A DNA stretch of 64,000 nucleotides from Bifidobacterium vespertilionis (GCF_008698145.1 NZ_RZNZ01000004.1:124001-188000); one strand, 5' to 3'; shown: positions 7,764-17,012, counted from the stretch's first letter. Notes: generated by a model from the sequence alone, not told the origin. A program made the numbers and translations.

Positions 7764-8873
7764 CTAGCAATACGATACCAGCATTTCCGTGAACGCCAAA
7801 ACCGTCAGCGATTGGCCATACGGCATGGGTGTCACGTCGATGTTGCGATAGTAGTCGAAATCGGATCCGATGCCCGTTCCGGCGGAGACGTTCCCCACCT
7901 CGCCGGCCTCGTTGATCCGGCCGATCAGACCCTTGATGGCGCGGTAGGCGACGGGCGCGTAGGCGGCATCGATGTAGCGCTCATGGACGGCCTTGAGGAT
8001 GCCGTAGGCGATGCCGGCCGTGGCGGAGGACTCCACATAGGACTCCGGATCGTCAAGCAGGGTGTGCCACATGCCGGTGCGCTCGTCCTGCAGACGGGTC
8101 AGGGCCTCGACCTGCTCGCGGAGGACCTCGATGAGCCAGCGGCGGACGGCGTCATGCTCGTCCAGATCGAGCAGCGAGAGGAACTCGGGGATGGCGATGG
8201 TGGCCCAGCAGTTGCCGCGGCCCCAGTGGGCGGCGGAGAAGTTGTTGCGGTCATCGAAGGTCCAGCCATGGAACCACAGGCCGGTGGCGGAGTCCATGAG
8301 GAACTTGGCGTGGATGAGGAACTGGTACTTGGCCTCCTCCAGATACTCCGGACGATCCAGCACCTTGCCGAGCTTGGCCAGGGCCAGCACGGTCATGACG
8401 AGCGTATCCGCCCACAGCTGGTTGTGGTTTGCGTCGGCCAGGGTGACGTGCTGGATGCCGTCGCCCTCCGTGCGGGTCTGGTCGCGGTAGATCCACTCGC
8501 CCCACTGCTTCAAGTAGGGCAGGTAGCTGGGCTCGCCGGTTTGCTCGTAGAGGAAGGCGAGGGTGAGGATGGGGGCCACGGAGTTGACGTTCTTGGCCGG
8601 AGTGCCTTTGGCGAGGGCCTGATCGAACCAATCGGTCACGGTTTTGAGGGCCTTGGGATTGCCGGTGATCTGATAGTTTTTGTAGATGCCGTACAGGCCC
8701 ACGCCCTGCGGCCAGTTCCATTCCTTCCAGCTTTTGTCGTCCACCACAGTGCCGTCCGGGTTGACCCACAGGCCCTTGGTATCGGTGACCTCGATGGTCA
8801 CAAGGTTGTCGATCATGCGGTCGATCAGCCCGCGGATCTCTTCACGGCTGGCCGGCAGTGCGGATTCGGTCAT
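7764..8873 (-). CDS. GH105 unsaturated rhamnogalacturonyl/glucuronyl hydrolase
   Basis: The 369-residue cytoplasmic enzyme has the alpha/alpha-barrel of GH105 (YteR/YesR). Visible landmarks are NWPQGVGLYG (about 54), WADTLVMT with the catalytic Asp (about 156), HGWTFD (about 208), WGRGNCW (about 222), TGMWHTLLDD (about 270) and ESSATAG (about 285). It removes the unsaturated uronate left by pectate or rhamnogalacturonan lyases, feeding the isomerase/KduD pair and releasing rhamnose. It is transcribed divergently from an AraC regulator and sits directly upstream of kduD. The ATG follows GTAAGGAATCC. Confidence 0.9.
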   Translation of the reverse strand: MTESALPASREEIRGLIDRMIDNLVTIEVTDTKGLWVNPDGTVVDDKSWKEWNWPQGVGLYGIYKNYQITGNPKALKTVTDWFDQALAKGTPAKNVNSVAPILTLAFLYEQTGEPSYLPYLKQWGEWIYRDQTRTEGDGIQHVTLADANHNQLWADTLVMTVLALAKLGKVLDRPEYLEEAKYQFLIHAKFLMDSATGLWFHGWTFDDRNNFSAAHWGRGNCWATIAIPEFLSLLDLDEHDAVRRWLIEVLREQVEALTRLQDERTGMWHTLLDDPESYVESSATAGIAYGILKAVHERYIDAAYAPVAYRAIKGLIGRINEAGEVGNVSAGTGIGSDFDYYRNIDVTPMPYGQSLTVLAFTEMLVSYC

Positions 8874-9080
8874 ATGGATTCCTTACGTAGACGATGCACC
8901 CGCGCAACCACTTCATTGTGCGGATGGTTTCATTGTATGAGTCCGGCAATGGACCGTCACGCTCAGAAATACGCAGCTTTTGCACCATGAGTGTCTTTTC
9001 TTGCACTCTTGGGACGAGGGACACGATCGCTATACTGGGATTCAGCATCCGCGCAGCTTTGAACGAGGGGGTCCGGTTTC

Positions 9081-9959
9081 ATGCCAGCATCGCAGGCCGT
9101 GGTGGTCAACCCGATGATCACCGACCGCTTCGAGATCTTCCACGTCAACCAGACCGTGGAGGAGGACATGCCGCTGCACTACCACGACTACTACGAGATC
9201 AACTGCGTACTCAAGGGAAGCGGCGTCTTTTACCTTGACGGCGACGAGTACGAGACCACGCCGGGCACCGTGATCCTGGTGAACATCAACGACCTGCACA
9301 ACATTGTGCGGCAGTCGACGGACAGCTATGAGCGCGCCTACGCCTACGTGACCGACGAGTACCTCAAGTCGCATTCCACGCCCGCCACCGATCTGACCGC
9401 ATGCTTCTCGCACTACGGCAAGCCGGTGAGCCGCGTGATCCGCGTGGATCCGGACATGCTGGCCGAGCACATCGCCAGACTAGACGAGAAGCCCGGGCGG
9501 TCGTACGGCGACGACATCATGTACGAGCAGCGGTTCCTGGAACTCATGATCGCGCTGAACAAGGCCGTGCTCGCCTCCACGAACGACATCATGCCGGAAA
9601 GCTCGATGGTGCCGCGGATGATCGGCGACGTGATGAGCTACATCGGCGACCATCTGGACGAGGACCTTTCGCTCGACGCGCTGGCGGCGAGGTTCTACAT
9701 CAACAAGTACTACCTGAGCCGCGAGTTCAAGAAGCACATGCGCGTGAACCTGCACGAGTACACGCTCACCAAGCGGCTGCTCAAATCCAAGGAGCTGCTG
9801 CGCAAGACCGGCAACGCCAAGCGCGTGTACCACATGTGCGGGTTCAAGTCGTACACGCACTTCCTGCGCTGCTTCAAGAGGGAGTTCGGCATGACCCCCA
9901 AGGCGTTCGTGACATCCAACGCCGAGCCGGACGTGATCCGGTTCGAGCATGCGATGTGA
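9081..9959 (+). CDS. AraC-family transcriptional regulator
   Basis: The 292-residue protein has an N-terminal cupin sensor domain (LHYHDYYEINCVLKGSG, with a metal/sugar-type HxH near residue 33). Its C-terminal double helix-turn-helix (residues about 185-280) reads SLDALAARFYINKYYLSREFKK and ends in HFLRCFKREFGMTPKAF. It is divergent from the GH105 gene across about 207 bp and is the only plus-strand gene of the first pectin island. It is the natural candidate activator of GH105 and perhaps kduD. The start follows GAGGGGG. Its ligand is unknown. Confidence 0.88.
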   Translation: MPASQAVVVNPMITDRFEIFHVNQTVEEDMPLHYHDYYEINCVLKGSGVFYLDGDEYETTPGTVILVNINDLHNIVRQSTDSYERAYAYVTDEYLKSHSTPATDLTACFSHYGKPVSRVIRVDPDMLAEHIARLDEKPGRSYGDDIMYEQRFLELMIALNKAVLASTNDIMPESSMVPRMIGDVMSYIGDHLDEDLSLDALAARFYINKYYLSREFKKHMRVNLHEYTLTKRLLKSKELLRKTGNAKRVYHMCGFKSYTHFLRCFKREFGMTPKAFVTSNAEPDVIRFEHAM

Positions 9960-9977
9960 GCCGGCAGGTTTCCTCTC

Positions 9978-10310
9978 GTCGTCCTGAGCGTGGGCCGTCT
10001 TTTGGTCATCCTGAGCGTAGGCCGGCAAGGCCCCTCCGTCATCCTGAGACCGAGCCGGCAAGTCCCCTCCGTCATCCTGAGCGTAGGCCTTTAGGGCGGA
10101 GTCGAAGGATCCTTAATTTGTGCATACAGTTAAGGATCCTTCGACTCCGCCCTTCGGGCTTCGCTCAGGATGACGGGGAACCGCCGCGTCGCTTCGCTCA
10201 GGATGACGAGAGAGGACATCTTGCCGGCGTCCGGCTACACCGGACCGTCGCCGCCTTGGCGGCGGCTCCCTTCGCCTACGGACAGCCCACCGGGCTGTCC
10301 GCTTAACGGC
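9978..10310. repeat. Cluster of dispersed repeats downstream of araC
   Basis: No gene is seen here. The region holds four partial copies of TCATCCTGAGC and then a long inverted pair (GGGCGGAGTCGAAGGATCC ... GGATCCTTCGACTCCGCCC) around 10095-10165. A second repeat follows, with CGCCGCCTTGGCGG and a 9-bp-stem hairpin GGACAGCCC/GGGCTGTCC at 10280-10300. It may terminate both converging transcripts. Confidence 0.8.
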
Positions 10311-11000
10311 TCAGCCCACCGAAACCAGTGTGTCGATGACGAGGAAGTCCTTTTCGAGGGTTCCGGGATCGAAGTGGTCGAAGTGGCTGAACGGGTCCAC
10401 GTCGAGCCAGCGCTGGATCTCCTTGGATTCGCCCTGTTCGCGGCGGATGTTGACCTGCTCGCGATCGCGCGGGGTCTCGAAGTAGCTGAAAGCCACATCG
10501 TCCAGCACGGAGATGAACTGGTAGCGGTCGCCCACGGCCAGACCCTCGCGCGCAATGAGCTGATGGTGGAGCACATAGTCGATCACAGCGTCCGGCCAGA
10601 AGTGGGCGATGCGGCCGCAGCGGGCATCGGGCTCCTGCGCGCGGCGGAATGATTCGACATCCTTGGGCTCGTCAAACCAGAACACCGGATGCATATAGGC
10701 CCAGTCCGCATCCCCGCCGAACTGGGGGTACGGCGTGAGCAGGCCGGCGAACCAGCCGCGGGAGGCGGGCAAGCCGGTGATGGACGCCATCGCCTTGTGC
10801 GCCGGATGCTCCGGCACGATGTGCTCCACGTAGAGGAACAGCTGTCGGCCGTAACGGGTCAGGCAGACCGTGAGCACGCGATCGTCCGCCTTGAGCCGTT
10901 CGGCGTCCTCGTGGAGCGCAGCCGCGGCACGGGCGACGTCATCCTCCGTGGCTTCGGCTTTGAGAAAGCCCCTGTACGAGGCTCGTTCGACGGTTGACAT
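10311..11000 (-). CDS. Uncharacterised protein, possible duplicated RhaM-like sugar mutarotase
   Basis: The 229-residue soluble protein has no motif I can name with certainty. Two internal segments resemble the RhaM dimeric alpha/beta-barrel core: VLTVCLTRYGRQLFLYVE (about 45-62) and YQFISVLDDVAFSYFE (about 165-180), each followed by a helix. It is the last gene of a unit with a lactonase and an SDR dehydrogenase, where a sugar mutarotase would fit. L-rhamnose or L-fucose mutarotation is therefore an inference only. The ATG at 10998-11000 follows AGAAGGGA. Confidence 0.55.
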   Translation of the reverse strand: MSTVERASYRGFLKAEATEDDVARAAAALHEDAERLKADDRVLTVCLTRYGRQLFLYVEHIVPEHPAHKAMASITGLPASRGWFAGLLTPYPQFGGDADWAYMHPVFWFDEPKDVESFRRAQEPDARCGRIAHFWPDAVIDYVLHHQLIAREGLAVGDRYQFISVLDDVAFSYFETPRDREQVNIRREQGESKEIQRWLDVDPFSHFDHFDPGTLEKDFLVIDTLVSVG

Positions 11001-11053
11001 GGCGTTTATCCCTTCTGTGTCTTTCCGGATGCCATCCGGATGCCGTCCGGACG

Positions 11054-12025
11054 CTAGAACCGGTAGAACCTGCGGGCGTTGTCCACGAACAGGGCATCGC
11101 GCTCGGCTTGCGAGAGGTCCTCCACGCAGCGCTCGTAGGCGTGCACCAGATCGGCAAGCGAGCAGTGCAGCTTGTCCACGGGGAAGTTCGAGGCGAACAT
11201 GACCTTGTCGATGCCGAAGGCGTCCAGCACGGTGTAGACGGCGGGCTTGATGCTTTCGATGGTCCAGTAGTGGTCCATGGACGGCAGGCCGGAGATCTTG
11301 ATGGCCACGTTGTCGCGTTTGCCAAGCTCGTACAGGCCGTTCTTCCACAGCCGCCAGCCGGCGAGGTTGCGGTCGGCCAGCATGCCGGCGTGGTTGATGA
11401 TGAACAGCGTGTCCGGATGCGCGTCGATCACTTCGGCGGCTCGCGCGAACTGCGTGGGATACAGCTGCATGTCGAAGCTCATGCGGTATTTGGGCAGCAG
11501 GGCGAGGCCGGCGAGCCAGTTCGGATCGTCCATGTACGACTTGTCCACGTAATGGTAGAGGGGATGAGGATGCATGTTGAGGTTCTGGCGAAAACCGCGC
11601 GTATTGGCGTAATCGGCCTCGCGCTCAAGCGTGGATTCGATGTCCGGGCTGGACAGGTCGCCGCCGGCCACGATCATGATCGGCAGACCGCTGTCCTCGC
11701 TGAGCTGCTGTTCGAAGGCGACTTCAGCCACGGGATCGTCCGCATTGGCCTGGACGTGCACGGCGCCGACGATGCTGGCGTTGGATCCCTTGAGCTCGTC
11801 GACGAGATCGTCCGCCAGATAGTCGCCGGCTTGGAACAGCGGGTCCCATGGGCCTTCGAAGGTGGCGGCCTTGGACGGGTTGAACCACGAGTACAGGCTC
11901 GTCTTCATGAGATGGACATGGGTGTCGATGAACGGCCTTGGGGCCTTGGCGCGATCACCGTCCTCGGGAATGATCGTGTACAGCCGCCCCTTGACCGGCT
12001 CCTGATAATCCTCTCCAAGCGTCAT
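11054..12025 (-). CDS. Amidohydrolase_2 family sugar lactonase (probable L-rhamnono/L-fucono-lactonase)
   Basis: The 323-residue TIM-barrel amidohydrolase has FIDTHVHLMK (about 33-42, metal-binding HxH), IINHAGMLADRNLAG (about 212) and VMFASNFPVDKL (about 280, with Asn in place of the usual GSDxP Asp). It would hydrolyse the aldonolactone made by the SDR dehydrogenase encoded upstream, giving L-rhamnonate for RhmD. The ATG follows AAAGGAGC. The spacing to the SDR gene is 219 bp and contains a 107-nt hairpin element. A fuconate role is possible, but RhmD is the only sugar-acid dehydratase in the window. Confidence 0.75.
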   Translation of the reverse strand: MTLGEDYQEPVKGRLYTIIPEDGDRAKAPRPFIDTHVHLMKTSLYSWFNPSKAATFEGPWDPLFQAGDYLADDLVDELKGSNASIVGAVHVQANADDPVAEVAFEQQLSEDSGLPIMIVAGGDLSSPDIESTLEREADYANTRGFRQNLNMHPHPLYHYVDKSYMDDPNWLAGLALLPKYRMSFDMQLYPTQFARAAEVIDAHPDTLFIINHAGMLADRNLAGWRLWKNGLYELGKRDNVAIKISGLPSMDHYWTIESIKPAVYTVLDAFGIDKVMFASNFPVDKLHCSLADLVHAYERCVEDLSQAERDALFVDNARRFYRF

Positions 12026-12143
12026 ATTTGCTCCTTTGCAATGAAAACGAATACATCAAGCGGGGCCCCTCACCCTTCGAGAAGGCCCCGCCGATCACAT
12101 GCCGGATCAGCAATCAGCAAGCCAATCCGTCATCCTCCCGCGG

Positions 12144-12250
12144 CTGTGATCGCCGCGATGCGTGCGGCTTCTAGGCGCGGAAGGTGAAGGCGTACGAAGG
12201 TACGTCGAACCTTCCGCAACGACGAAGACGCTCCATCGCGGCGATCACAG
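12144..12250. repeat. 107-nt nested hairpin element, copy 2
   Basis: It has the same length and layout as copy 1 at 6737-6843. A perfect 17-bp outer stem (12144-12160 with 12234-12250) encloses CGTGCGG, CTTC/GAAG, a 9-bp stem GCGGAAGGT/ACCTTCCGC, the invariant apical GGCGTAC-gaag-GTACGTC and ACGCTC. The apical hairpin starts 45 nt from the left end in both copies. The outer stem contains the stop codon of the SDR gene. Confidence 0.85.
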
Positions 12251-13042
12251 GACGGAACGAGTGTCGTTTTCGTAATTATTCCTCCCCTGCCCCGTGGCCG
12301 CGGTGGTGCCGCCGTCGACGGGGACGACGAGGCCGGTGAGGTACTTGGCACCGTCGGAGGCGAGGAAGAGGGCAAGGTCGGCGCAATCCTCGGGCTTGCC
12401 GGTGCGGCCGAGGGCGACGCGCTCGATGTAGGGCTTGAGGCGCTCGGGGTCGGTCCAGACTTCCTTGTTGATGTCGGTTTCGATGAAGGCGGGGGCGAAG
12501 GCGTTGACGCGAACGCCGTACTGGCCGTAGTCGAGGGCGACGCAGCGGACGAAGCCGTTCATGGCGTGCTTGGTGGAGTTGTAGGCGGTCTGGCCCCAGT
12601 CGCCGAAGAGGCCGGAGACGGAGGTGTCGACGACGATGTTGCCCTTGGATTCCTTGAGGTACGGGAGGGCTTCCTTGGTGAGGTAGAAGAGACCGTCGAC
12701 GTTGACGGAGAAGAGCTTGTGCCAGACGTCGTCGGACACGTGCTCGATCTCGCCGCCTTCGAAGATGCCGGCGTTGGAGACGACGACGTCGATGTGGCCG
12801 AAGGTGTCGGCGGTCCACTTGACCAGCTCGGCGACCTGCTCGTGCTTGGAGACGTCGGTCTGGTGGGCGTAGCCCTTGCCGTAGCCCTCGATGGTCTCCT
12901 CCAGCGGGGCGAGGCGCTGTCCGACGGCCACGACGGTGGCACCGTTGTCCAGGAAGCCCTGGGTGATGGCGCGTCCGATGCCGGTGCCGCCGCCGGTGAC
13001 GATGACGACCTTGCCTTCGAAGTTGTACTTGTTCGCGGTCAT
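12245..13042 (-). CDS. SDR dehydrogenase, probable L-rhamnose (aldose) 1-dehydrogenase
   Basis: The 265-residue short-chain dehydrogenase has TGGGTGIG (about residue 16), SNAG (about 90) and a catalytic Ser near 140 with YNSTK (about 154-158). It is the first gene of the SDR-lactonase-RhaM-like unit. Given rhmD and rhmA elsewhere in the window, oxidation of L-rhamnose to its lactone is the best fit. An operator shared with rhmD lies about 100 bp upstream. The stop codon sits inside the outer stem of the hairpin element. L-fucose or a related 6-deoxy sugar remains possible. Confidence 0.75.
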   Translation of the reverse strand: MTANKYNFEGKVVIVTGGGTGIGRAITQGFLDNGATVVAVGQRLAPLEETIEGYGKGYAHQTDVSKHEQVAELVKWTADTFGHIDVVVSNAGIFEGGEIEHVSDDVWHKLFSVNVDGLFYLTKEALPYLKESKGNIVVDTSVSGLFGDWGQTAYNSTKHAMNGFVRCVALDYGQYGVRVNAFAPAFIETDINKEVWTDPERLKPYIERVALGRTGKPEDCADLALFLASDGAKYLTGLVVPVDGGTTAATGQGRNNYENDTRSVL

Positions 13043-13134
13043 GTGCTGATTCCTGCCTCTCGACTGCTTTGTCCGTTGGTGGCGGGCCGCCGACTGGACG
13101 GCTTGCCCATACGCTTACCCAGTATAGTGATTTT

Positions 13135-13160
13135 GGAACCGCATCCCATTATTTGGGACC
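13135..13160 (-). promoter_or_regulatory. Candidate rhamnose operator upstream of the SDR gene
   Basis: GGAACCGCATCCCATT is followed by ATTTGGGACC. The core TCCCATTATTTGGGA (13144-13158) is a perfect 5-bp-arm palindrome. A near-identical sequence lies at 37566-37592 upstream of rhmD, and no other copy was noticed. The likely binder is the IclR regulator of the rhm cluster, by inference. Confidence 0.6.
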
Positions 13161-13206
13161 TATGAGAAAGCATCCGCACCCCACGACGCCTACCGGATGC
13201 GACGGT

Positions 13207-14475
13207 CTACCTGACGCGACGGCCGGCGCACCAGACGGATTCGACGGACCAGTCGGACGAATCAAGGAGCAGCAGATCGGCCGCATAACCGGGGGCCACC
13301 AGACCGATCGGGGCGCCGGTGACCGGATTGGGACGATCGAAGCCGAACGCGCGGGCCGGGGTGAGCGTGGCGGCCTCCACGGCGGCGGACGGATCGATGC
13401 CGAGCTCCAGCACCGCGCGGCGCACGGCCACCTCCAGCAGCAGGGTGGACCCGGCGATCGCCCCGTTGGAAACGAGCCGTGCATGGCCGTCGACCACGTT
13501 GACGTCGAGCGCGCCCAGCTTGTAGGCGCCATCCGGGCAGCCGGTTGCGGCCATGGAATCGGTCACGAAGGCGATGCGATGCGGGGCGAGACCGAAGCCG
13601 AGCCGGACCATGGGGTTCTGGACGTGGAAGCCATCGTTGATCAGCTCGATCGTGACACGAGGATCCTCCACGGCGGCGGGGATCGGGCCGGGCTCGCGAT
13701 GATGCAGGCCGTTCATCGCGTTGAACATATGGGTCAGGATGCCCGCACCGGCGTCGAAGCCCGCGCGCGCCTGATCGTAATCGGCATCGCAGTGGCCCAC
13801 GGCCGGAACCACACCGGCGGCGGCGAACCGGCGGATCGCGTCGAGCCCATGCGGCAGTTCGGGGGCGATGGTGATCTGGCGGATGCAGCCGTCGGCAGCC
13901 TCCAGCAGCGCATCGACCAGTTCGGGAACCGGATCCTTCAGGCAGATCGGATCATGCGCCCCCTTGCGCGCAAGGGCGAGGAACGGGCCCTCCAGATGGG
14001 CGCCGAGCACGTCCGGCCGGCGATCCATGGCCGCGCGCACATAACCGAGGTTTTCGCGGATCACGTCGATCGGGTTGGTGATCAGTGAAAGCACTTGGCG
14101 GGTGGTGCCGTGGATGACATGGCCCGCGCGCGCCACGGCGATGCCTTCGGGACCGTCGTCGAAGCTGCTCTCCCATGCGCCATGGGAATGGATGTCCACA
14201 AAGCCCGGCGTGAGCAGGCGGCCGGCGGCGTCGATCGCGCGGACGTCGCCGTCAACGGCAGTGGGGTCGATGTCGGCGGACCGGGCGGCGGACTCGAAGT
14301 CGGCGTCGGAAGTGCCGGTGGCGGCGATCACGCCACTGGGGCTTGCGACGACCCAGGTATGCTCCCGGATGCCCCGCGCATCGATTCGGCGGGCATTGCG
14401 GATCGCGAAGGCCGAGGGCTTCCCCTCCAGCGCGGCGGTCACGCGGTTGACGATGGTTTCACGCGATTCGGTCAT
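13207..14475 (-). CDS. nagA: N-acetylglucosamine-6-phosphate deacetylase
   Basis: The 422-residue amidohydrolase converts GlcNAc-6-P to GlcN-6-P. Metal and active-site motifs are all present: DIHSHG (about 100), HLEGPF (about 165), VGHCDA (about 223), HMFNAMN (about 245) and FVTDSMAATG (about 300). The ATG at 14473-14475 follows AAAGGAG; longer in-frame extensions run into the repeat region. Next upstream is nagB, so the pair supplies fructose-6-phosphate from the GlcNAc released by the GNB/LNB pathway. Confidence 0.95.
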   Translation of the reverse strand: MTESRETIVNRVTAALEGKPSAFAIRNARRIDARGIREHTWVVASPSGVIAATGTSDADFESAARSADIDPTAVDGDVRAIDAAGRLLTPGFVDIHSHGAWESSFDDGPEGIAVARAGHVIHGTTRQVLSLITNPIDVIRENLGYVRAAMDRRPDVLGAHLEGPFLALARKGAHDPICLKDPVPELVDALLEAADGCIRQITIAPELPHGLDAIRRFAAAGVVPAVGHCDADYDQARAGFDAGAGILTHMFNAMNGLHHREPGPIPAAVEDPRVTIELINDGFHVQNPMVRLGFGLAPHRIAFVTDSMAATGCPDGAYKLGALDVNVVDGHARLVSNGAIAGSTLLLEVAVRRAVLELGIDPSAAVEAATLTPARAFGFDRPNPVTGAPIGLVAPGYAADLLLLDSSDWSVESVWCAGRRVR

Positions 14476-14519
14476 GTCACTCCTTTGCGTCCGACATCTG
14501 CAGTGTACGCGGGTTGAGG

Positions 14520-14755
14520 TCTTGTCATCCTGAGCGGAGCCCGGTAGGGCGGCGATGGTCTGACGCAGCCGGACACCGTAGGTACCCGTCATCCTGAGCG
14601 GAGCCCGGTAGGGCGGAGTCGAAGGATCCTTGGCCATTGCGCATCAATCGTGGCATCCCTTAGTGCGCACAGATTAAGGATCCTTCGACTTCGCTACGCT
14701 CCGCTCAGGATGACAAGGCGGGAGGCTCACGGCTCAGTGCTCAGGATGACAGAGA
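14520..14755. repeat. Dispersed GTCATCCTGAGC/GGATCCTTCGAC repeats between nagB and nagA
   Basis: Three TCATCCTGAGCGGAGCCCGG units occur, followed by inverted GTCGAAGGATCC and GGATCCTTCGAC segments. The two nag genes may therefore have separate transcripts or a processed one. No gene is evident in 14476-14771. Confidence 0.8.
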
Positions 14756-14771
14756 GGGAACGGTTCGGCGT

Positions 14772-15584
14772 TCAGATGCCCTGCCAGGCGGGCTTGTGCG
14801 CGAACGCGTAGCGGTAATAGTCCTTGTTGCGCAGCTTGGAGGCGGCCTCCCCGTCCACGATGATCGTGGCGTGCGGGTGCAGCTGCAGCGCCGACGCCGG
14901 GCAGTACGCGCTGATGCCACCCTCCACGGTCTCCGCCACGGCCTCCGCCTTGCCCGCGCCGAACGCCAGCAGCACCAAGTGCCGCGCCTTCATGATCGTG
15001 CCGATGCCCTGCGTGATGCAGTGCGTGGGCACCTGATTGATGTCATCGTCGAAGAAGCGGGCGTTGTCGATGCGGGTCTGCTCGGTCAGCGTCTTGACGC
15101 GCGTGCCGGAGGCCAGCGACGAGCCGGGCTCGTTGAAGCCCACATGCCCATCCGTGCCAATGCCCAGGATCTGCACATCGATGCCGCCCGCCGCCTCGAT
15201 CGCCGCATCATAGGCCGGGCCGGCCGCGGCGACCCGCTCCCCGTCGGACAATGGCGCGCCGTCCAGCACGTCACCGGGCACGTGGACCTTGTCCGGGTCA
15301 AGGCCCAGCGGCCCGACCACCGTGCGGTGGATGGTCGCGTGGTACGACTCGGGGTGGGCCAGCGGCAGACCGATGTACTCGTCCAGCGCGAAGCCGCGCA
15401 CGCGGGACACGTCGATCGACTCATCGCGCACGATGGACGCCAGCGCCCGGTACGCCGCCAGCGGGCTGGAGCCGGTGGCCAATCCCAGCACCGCATCCGG
15501 CTTGGCCTTGATGAGATCGGCGACGCAGCGCGCATACAGCTCGCCCGCCTCCTCCTGATTCCTGACAATGATGATCTCCGCCAT
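14772..15584 (-). CDS. nagB: Glucosamine-6-phosphate deaminase
   Basis: The 270-residue enzyme makes fructose-6-phosphate and ammonia from GlcN-6-P. It shows LGLATGSSP (about 29), RGFALDEYIGL (catalytic Asp, about 68) and GIGTDGHVGFNEPG (about 140). The start MAEIIIVRN has AGGAAGG at the right distance; an upstream in-frame ATG abuts the ribosome site and is unlikely. It is divergent from the ROK regulator gene, and an AT-rich operator candidate lies between them. Confidence 0.95.
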   Translation of the reverse strand: MAEIIIVRNQEEAGELYARCVADLIKAKPDAVLGLATGSSPLAAYRALASIVRDESIDVSRVRGFALDEYIGLPLAHPESYHATIHRTVVGPLGLDPDKVHVPGDVLDGAPLSDGERVAAAGPAYDAAIEAAGGIDVQILGIGTDGHVGFNEPGSSLASGTRVKTLTEQTRIDNARFFDDDINQVPTHCITQGIGTIMKARHLVLLAFGAGKAEAVAETVEGGISAYCPASALQLHPHATIIVDGEAASKLRNKDYYRYAFAHKPAWQGI

Positions 15585-15641
15585 GACCCACATCCTTCCT
15601 GCCACTGGCAATTCCTGAGTAGCGGCCATGCCGCCACCTTC

Positions 15642-15662
15642 AATTGTTAATAATACTTACAT
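15642..15662 (-). promoter_or_regulatory. Candidate NagR-type operator upstream of nagB
   Basis: AATTGTTAATAATACTTAC is part of a 21-nt AT-rich site. Read on the nagB coding strand it matches sites before nahK and before the solute-binding protein gene with the pattern TGTNANNNTNNNTAACAA. It lies between nagB and the ROK regulator, an expected place for autoregulated control. Confidence 0.5.
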
Positions 15663-15837
15663 AAATAGAAAACAGCCAATTTCCAAACCTTTCAGCGAGT
15701 CGCAACGAATCTATACGGATATAATGAAAAGAACGTATCTTCCGACTTCAACGGTGAGGTCTATATTCGAACGGCGGATACGCGACGGACACGAAACGGA
15801 CAATCCGCAACCAGCGGCACATGAAAGGAGGGGGCTC

Positions 15838-16965
15838 ATGTCGGCTCCCCTGCACACCCCCGGCAGAACGGCGAAGGCGAACCCGTCGGACGTGCGCCGC
15901 AACAATCGCGCGCTGATCTTCAGCCTGCTGTTCCCCTCCAGCCAACTGTCCCGGGCGGAACTGGGCCGGCGCACCGGACTGTCCCGCGTGGCCGTGTCCG
16001 ACGTGGTCAACGACATGCTCGATGAGGGCCTGATCCGCGAAAACGGCTACGAGACGAACGCCACCGGCAAGGGCAAGCGCGGCACGCTGCTGAGCGTGGA
16101 CACCACGCGGCTGCGGATCATCACCGTCGACCTGTCGCAGGAGCAGCTGGTGCAGGGAGCGGTGGCCGATCTGCTCGGTCTGCCGCAGGACCGCATGGAG
16201 ATCGCGCTCGGACCGGACGCGCATGTGGACATCGACGCGATCGTGCAGCTCGTGGATCAGCTGCGGGAGGGACTGGACACGGACCGGATCCTTGGCATCG
16301 GCGTCTCCGCGCCGGGCGTGATCCAGGACGGCGTGATCCGCGAATCCACGTTCCTCGGATGGCATGACGTGGACATCAAGGGCATTCTGCAGCGGCGGTT
16401 CGGCCTGCCCGTCACGATCGGCAACGACGTGACGAACTCCATGCTCACCGAACGCTTCTTCGGCGAGGCGGGATCGAATCTGCTGTTCGTCAAGAACGAT
16501 CGTGGCATCGGCGCGGCCACGCTGATCGACGACGTGCCGGTGACCGGCGAGGGACATGCGGGCGGCGAAATCGGCCACATCTCGATCGATCCGGTGGATG
16601 GACCGCTCTGCCCGTGCGGCAAGCGGGGGTGCATGGAGATGCTGATCTCCGCACACGCGATCCGCGAGCGACTGGCCGGGGCGGACCGCGGCGAGTCGCC
16701 GGAGATCATCCGCGCGGCGGGCGCCCGGTTCGCCGCCGCACTGGCCGTGCCGATCGGACTGCTGGACATCGCCGACGTGTGCGTGTACGGGCCGCCGGAC
16801 GTGATCAACACCACGTTCCTCGACGCCGCCCAGCGCCAACTCGACCGTCTGACCACCTCGAAGTTCCACGCCCGCACCACGATCCGCCGCTGCCAATGCG
16901 GCGCGGACATCACGCTGCGGGGCGGCGCGATCGCGGTGATCAGGGATCATCTGGATCTGGGCTGA
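15838..16965 (+). CDS. ROK-family repressor (NagC/NagR type)
   Basis: The 375-residue protein has an N-terminal winged helix (residues about 20-75, LSRAELGRRTGLSRVAVSDVVNDML). A ROK sugar-kinase-like sensor domain follows, including GIGVSAPG (about 157) and the Cys-rich metal motif CPCGKRGCME (about 258). The start follows GAAAGGAGGGGG. The position divergent from nagB and near the GNB/LNB genes matches the bifidobacterial NagR repressor that responds to GlcNAc metabolites. Assignment as the regulator of all three nag/lnp units is inferred from shared upstream sites. Confidence 0.85.
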   Translation: MSAPLHTPGRTAKANPSDVRRNNRALIFSLLFPSSQLSRAELGRRTGLSRVAVSDVVNDMLDEGLIRENGYETNATGKGKRGTLLSVDTTRLRIITVDLSQEQLVQGAVADLLGLPQDRMEIALGPDAHVDIDAIVQLVDQLREGLDTDRILGIGVSAPGVIQDGVIRESTFLGWHDVDIKGILQRRFGLPVTIGNDVTNSMLTERFFGEAGSNLLFVKNDRGIGAATLIDDVPVTGEGHAGGEIGHISIDPVDGPLCPCGKRGCMEMLISAHAIRERLAGADRGESPEIIRAAGARFAAALAVPIGLLDIADVCVYGPPDVINTTFLDAAQRQLDRLTTSKFHARTTIRRCQCGADITLRGGAIAVIRDHLDLG

Positions 16966-17012
16966 GGCTTTACGGGGCCGCGCGCCTTACGCGACACGAG
17001 GCATTTCATCCC

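Noticed and set aside
9978-10310. Small RNA gene in the repeat cluster downstream of araC
   Set aside because: Hairpins are strong, but all belong to dispersed repeat families found at many other intergenic sites, and no promoter is clear.
12245-13042. L-fucose dehydrogenase as the firm call
   Set aside because: Bifidobacterial fucose pathways use similar SDR and lactonase proteins, but no fuconate dehydratase or fucose permease is present. The operator shared with rhmD favours rhamnose.
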